NCBI GenBank assembly: GCA_038527215.1
Contig: JBCBGC010000066.1
Span: forward strand, 1-41,360
Length of the DNA stretch: 41,360 bases
Direction of reading: 5' to 3'
Source of the DNA: JAWPMV01 sp038527215
GTDB taxonomy: Bacteria; Bacteroidota; Bacteroidia; J057
Part shown: one piece after another, positions 39,901 to 41,360 of the stretch
How positions within the stretch are numbered: position 1 is the first letter of the stretch
Layout: each line of letters opens with the position of its first letter
Made by a program: the position numbers and the translations under genes
Notes under the pieces: model-generated
The model's database searches: none
What the model saw: only the letters and a program-made list of their open reading frames with translations
What the model was told of the DNA's origin: nothing

Positions 39901-41360
39901 AACCATCGGAAATGTCGTGTCATGGAACTGGTCATTTGGGGATGGATTCGGGGTCAGTATCCTCCAGGATCCGGCTTATGTGTATTTCCAGCCTGGAAAC
40001 TTTGATGTAAGCCTGGTGGCGACCCATGAGGATGGGTGTCAGGATACCTTAACCAAACCCAACTTTGTTCAACTTGCAGGTCCGAACGGAAGTTTCTCCC
40101 TGGACACTGCCGTATGTTTGGGTGATTCGGTTTGCTTAACCATTATCACCCAAGGTGCGTCCGCCTTGAGTTCTATCATTTGGAAAGATGGATTTGCAGA
40201 TGCGGTAGGCGGTTTGTCAGGTCTGATCGATACCGTAACGGTTTGCCACCTTTACCAAACCCCGGGAGATTATTCTCCTACCGTCATTGTAGAGGATGCC
40301 CAAGGCTGCCAGGTTAGTATTAATACATTGGACAGTGCGATTGTCTATAATCCGCCTACTGCGGTCATTCAACCTACGGATACCGCTGGCTGTCTGCCGC
40401 TCAGTGTGCCTTTTGTTGGGACCTCTATTCAAGGAGATACCGCCATTGCAGCCTGGAGTTGGGATTTTGGAGATGGGGATACTTCCTCGCAGTTTATCAT
40501 TAACCATACCTATCTTGGTCCGCAGGATAGTACCTACACCGTTCAATTGGCGGTGCAAGACTTCAATGGCTGTGTAGATACCACTACTACCTCCGTCATT
40601 ACCTATAGTGGAACCATTGCGGGCTTTGTAGCGACCGATACGGTAGGCTGTGCGCCCATTGATATTGGCTTCAGTGATTTAAGTACCAATGTGCCGCCTA
40701 CGGGCTGGACTTGGATCTTTGGGGATGGAGATACGCTTTCCGGAGTGGCTCAACCTACCCATACTTATTTAAATGATGGCCTGTACACGGTGCAGCTTAT
40801 CGTTTCCGATGGCCTGGGTTGTTCGGATACCCTGGTGAAGAACAATTATATTGACTTGCAGCATCCTGAGGCAAGAATTCGTTCCAACGTAACCCAAGGA
40901 TGTAATCCAATCACCGTTACCTTCTACGCAGATAGTTCGAGGTCCCGGTCGCCCATTGTGGGCTACGAATGGTGTCTGACGGAAACCACGACCAATCAGA
41001 CCGTCTGTACCCCTACGCCGGTGAACCTGGATAGTTTGGAGATTCCTTTCTCAGAACCGGGCAATTACGAGATGCGCCTGATTATCACCGATGATCTGGG
41101 CTGCTCTGATACTTCAGATGCCTTGATTCTGGTGATTGACGAGCGCTTGATTCCGCCACCCATTATCATGCGGAATGTTACCGTAGAGGATCAAAATACG
41201 GTCAGGGTTAGCTGGAATCCTTATGTAGGCACTGATTTTAGTGAATACGCCCTATATCGAATCGTCAACGGAAATGAGGTTCAGATTGCCACCTTTACGG
41301 GGCAGCAGGACTCAGTATATTTTGATAATGGAGCGGTCCTCAATACGGAAGGACAAGTGT
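36902..41360 (+). CDS. Giant PKD-repeat surface protein, 5' part (3' end outside window)
   Basis: Open without a stop for 1486 codons to the window edge. A signal peptide (about 1-33, ending L-L-A-Q) is followed by about 16 tandem PKD-like domains of 82-95 residues. The clearest carry W-x-W-D-F-G-D-G and a following N-P-x-H-x-Y. Most repeats share two cysteines, one in an early G-C-x-P and one in a late G-C-x-D-T, which suggests one disulfide per domain. From about residue 1420 a fibronectin III-like segment begins (R-V-S-W-N-P...Y-A-L-Y-R-I-V). The 3' end is missing, so a T9SS CTD is expected but not seen. It is probably an adhesin or filament-like surface protein. An alternative start is the ATG at 36923; a stop at 36896 rules out anything earlier. 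Confidence 0.92.
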   Translation, partial: MNFILSRMWNPRQTTFSLLVGLMIFFPARLLAQPTANFTADTTQGCSPFSLVVNFQDLSTGGPTSWLWDFGDANNSTSTLQNPTFVYSDPGCYDVTLTVTNGLGSDAQTITCFIEILAPPVPGFSIDFSQGCVPFTACFTDTTSSSNGAITSWSWTLSDGSPSSVQNPCFSFSTAPDTISAILTVSDAAGCAATAVFQDIIIIDEPPVLDFTVDINSACNPPLTVNVTNNTVVNGAGASNYKWYYPGGTSSAGVDSAAGFNVPPILYNNTGQFDITLVAEAANGCSDTLVQTGLVGIGGVVADFAASDSVICLGESIDFTSLSSGGVSSLEWDFGETPGVDATTPNASYTYQAPGTYSVTLRANNAQCGDTIVRNLFIQVQQSPTAAFDVDRDEDCQPGFPFFFTDQSVGATNWDWSFGDGGVDATQNPNHTYANFGSFPVSLIVTNAFGCQDTAFDTLAVAPPNVNFNQDIIEGCAPLTVNFTDQTQSIDSIISWTWDFGDAVNAIPATSTDQNPTVDFTAPGNYDITLIVVTQGGCTDTLVRTNAVRVGAPPSATFTADKDTLCINEDVTFIAVPGNSNWDYEWDFQYVAPGNFVTQSDTAFTTYPDTGTFDVALVVNDNGCRDTVIVQDIIYVSPPRAQYAVSDTVVCGLPQTITIVDSSLGPADVYNWYLNGNLYSTQQTPPPLTINTPGAYVLTQTILNTLTGCTDTFAAVLSGGDPVADFTVDKNVVCKDEPIEFIITSTNFVQQLWYMDWGDPVNNQPFSPASFFYSYPDTGDYSIFLTIVDVFGCRDTVIRDDYIRVNGPYVDFAGDPQGGCLPHPVQFSDSTTFSPGVPGASWAWDFGDGSAIGTAQNPSHVYNSVGFFDVQLIATDAQGCQDSLTQQNYINVTFPSPAFSVVDDSTCAGNQVVFNNTSTGIGLTYLWDFGDGDTSSLPNPTHAYADTGFYDVKLITTDINGCVDSFIVTNAVYIEQFEARFGGDPTVGICPPLNTQFTDSTIGNVVSWNWSFGDGFGVSILQDPAYVYFQPGNFDVSLVATHEDGCQDTLTKPNFVQLAGPNGSFSLDTAVCLGDSVCLTIITQGASALSSIIWKDGFADAVGGLSGLIDTVTVCHLYQTPGDYSPTVIVEDAQGCQVSINTLDSAIVYNPPTAVIQPTDTAGCLPLSVPFVGTSIQGDTAIAAWSWDFGDGDTSSQFIINHTYLGPQDSTYTVQLAVQDFNGCVDTTTTSVITYSGTIAGFVATDTVGCAPIDIGFSDLSTNVPPTGWTWIFGDGDTLSGVAQPTHTYLNDGLYTVQLIVSDGLGCSDTLVKNNYIDLQHPEARIRSNVTQGCNPITVTFYADSSRSRSPIVGYEWCLTETTTNQTVCTPTPVNLDSLEIPFSEPGNYEMRLIITDDLGCSDTSDALILVIDERLIPPPIIMRNVTVEDQNTVRVSWNPYVGTDFSEYALYRIVNGNEVQIATFTGQQDSVYFDNGAVLNTEGQV

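Noticed and set aside
1..41360. Prophage, transposase or toxin-antitoxin genes
   Set aside because: None of the translated frames shows integrase, transposase, toxin or antitoxin motifs.

Overview
The window looks like a chromosomal segment from a gliding, Saprospira/Lewinella-like member of the Bacteroidota. The evidence is a T9SS protein (PorQ), a GldH-like lipoprotein, several secreted proteins ending in type IX C-terminal sorting domains, GEVED and PKD modules, and recurring promoters of the Bacteroidetes sigma type (TTG, about 19-21 bases, TAnnTTTG). No tRNA, rRNA, CRISPR, phage or transposase gene was seen.

Bases 1-8744 are mostly core metabolism on the + strand: the synthetase end of NadE, citrate synthase, AccA, a GldH-like lipoprotein, DapF, a small unlisted membrane-peptide ORF, an orphan LytTR response regulator and oligopeptidase B. 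A CDGSH protein lies on the other strand. Bases 8741-14043 are a minus-strand block: a DUF1573 protein, then pterin carbinolamine dehydratase, dUTPase, a TPR lipoprotein, a DUF4292 lipoprotein and an EnvC-like factor. Next come a copper P-type ATPase (+), MiaA and a TMEM220-family protein (-), a TPR protein with SecG (+), and a small membrane protein (-).

Bases 20023-28759 are an accessory, secretion-oriented region: a T9SS-CTD protein, a lipoprotein, a structured repeat island at 22473-22815, and two tandem paralogous M43 metalloproteases with T9SS CTDs, separated by a gap dense in inverted repeats. Bases 29095-34651 carry a secreted TPR protein, UvrA, an MltD-like transglycosylase and a LOG-family protein. 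The right end holds PorQ, a multi-pass membrane protein and the first 1486 codons of a giant adhesin-like protein with about 16 PKD-like repeats and a start of Fn3, running off the window.

The unifying theme is surface export. PorQ and the GldH-like protein belong to the gliding/T9SS machinery, three complete genes encode probable cargo, and the giant PKD protein is a probable fourth. The least explained parts are non-coding: the 157-bp terminal-inverted-repeat element at 22584-22740, the leader hairpins between the two proteases, a possible short + strand transcript at 17387-17487, and the 38-codon ORF at 5699-5815. All homology calls come from reading motifs by eye; no database search was run.
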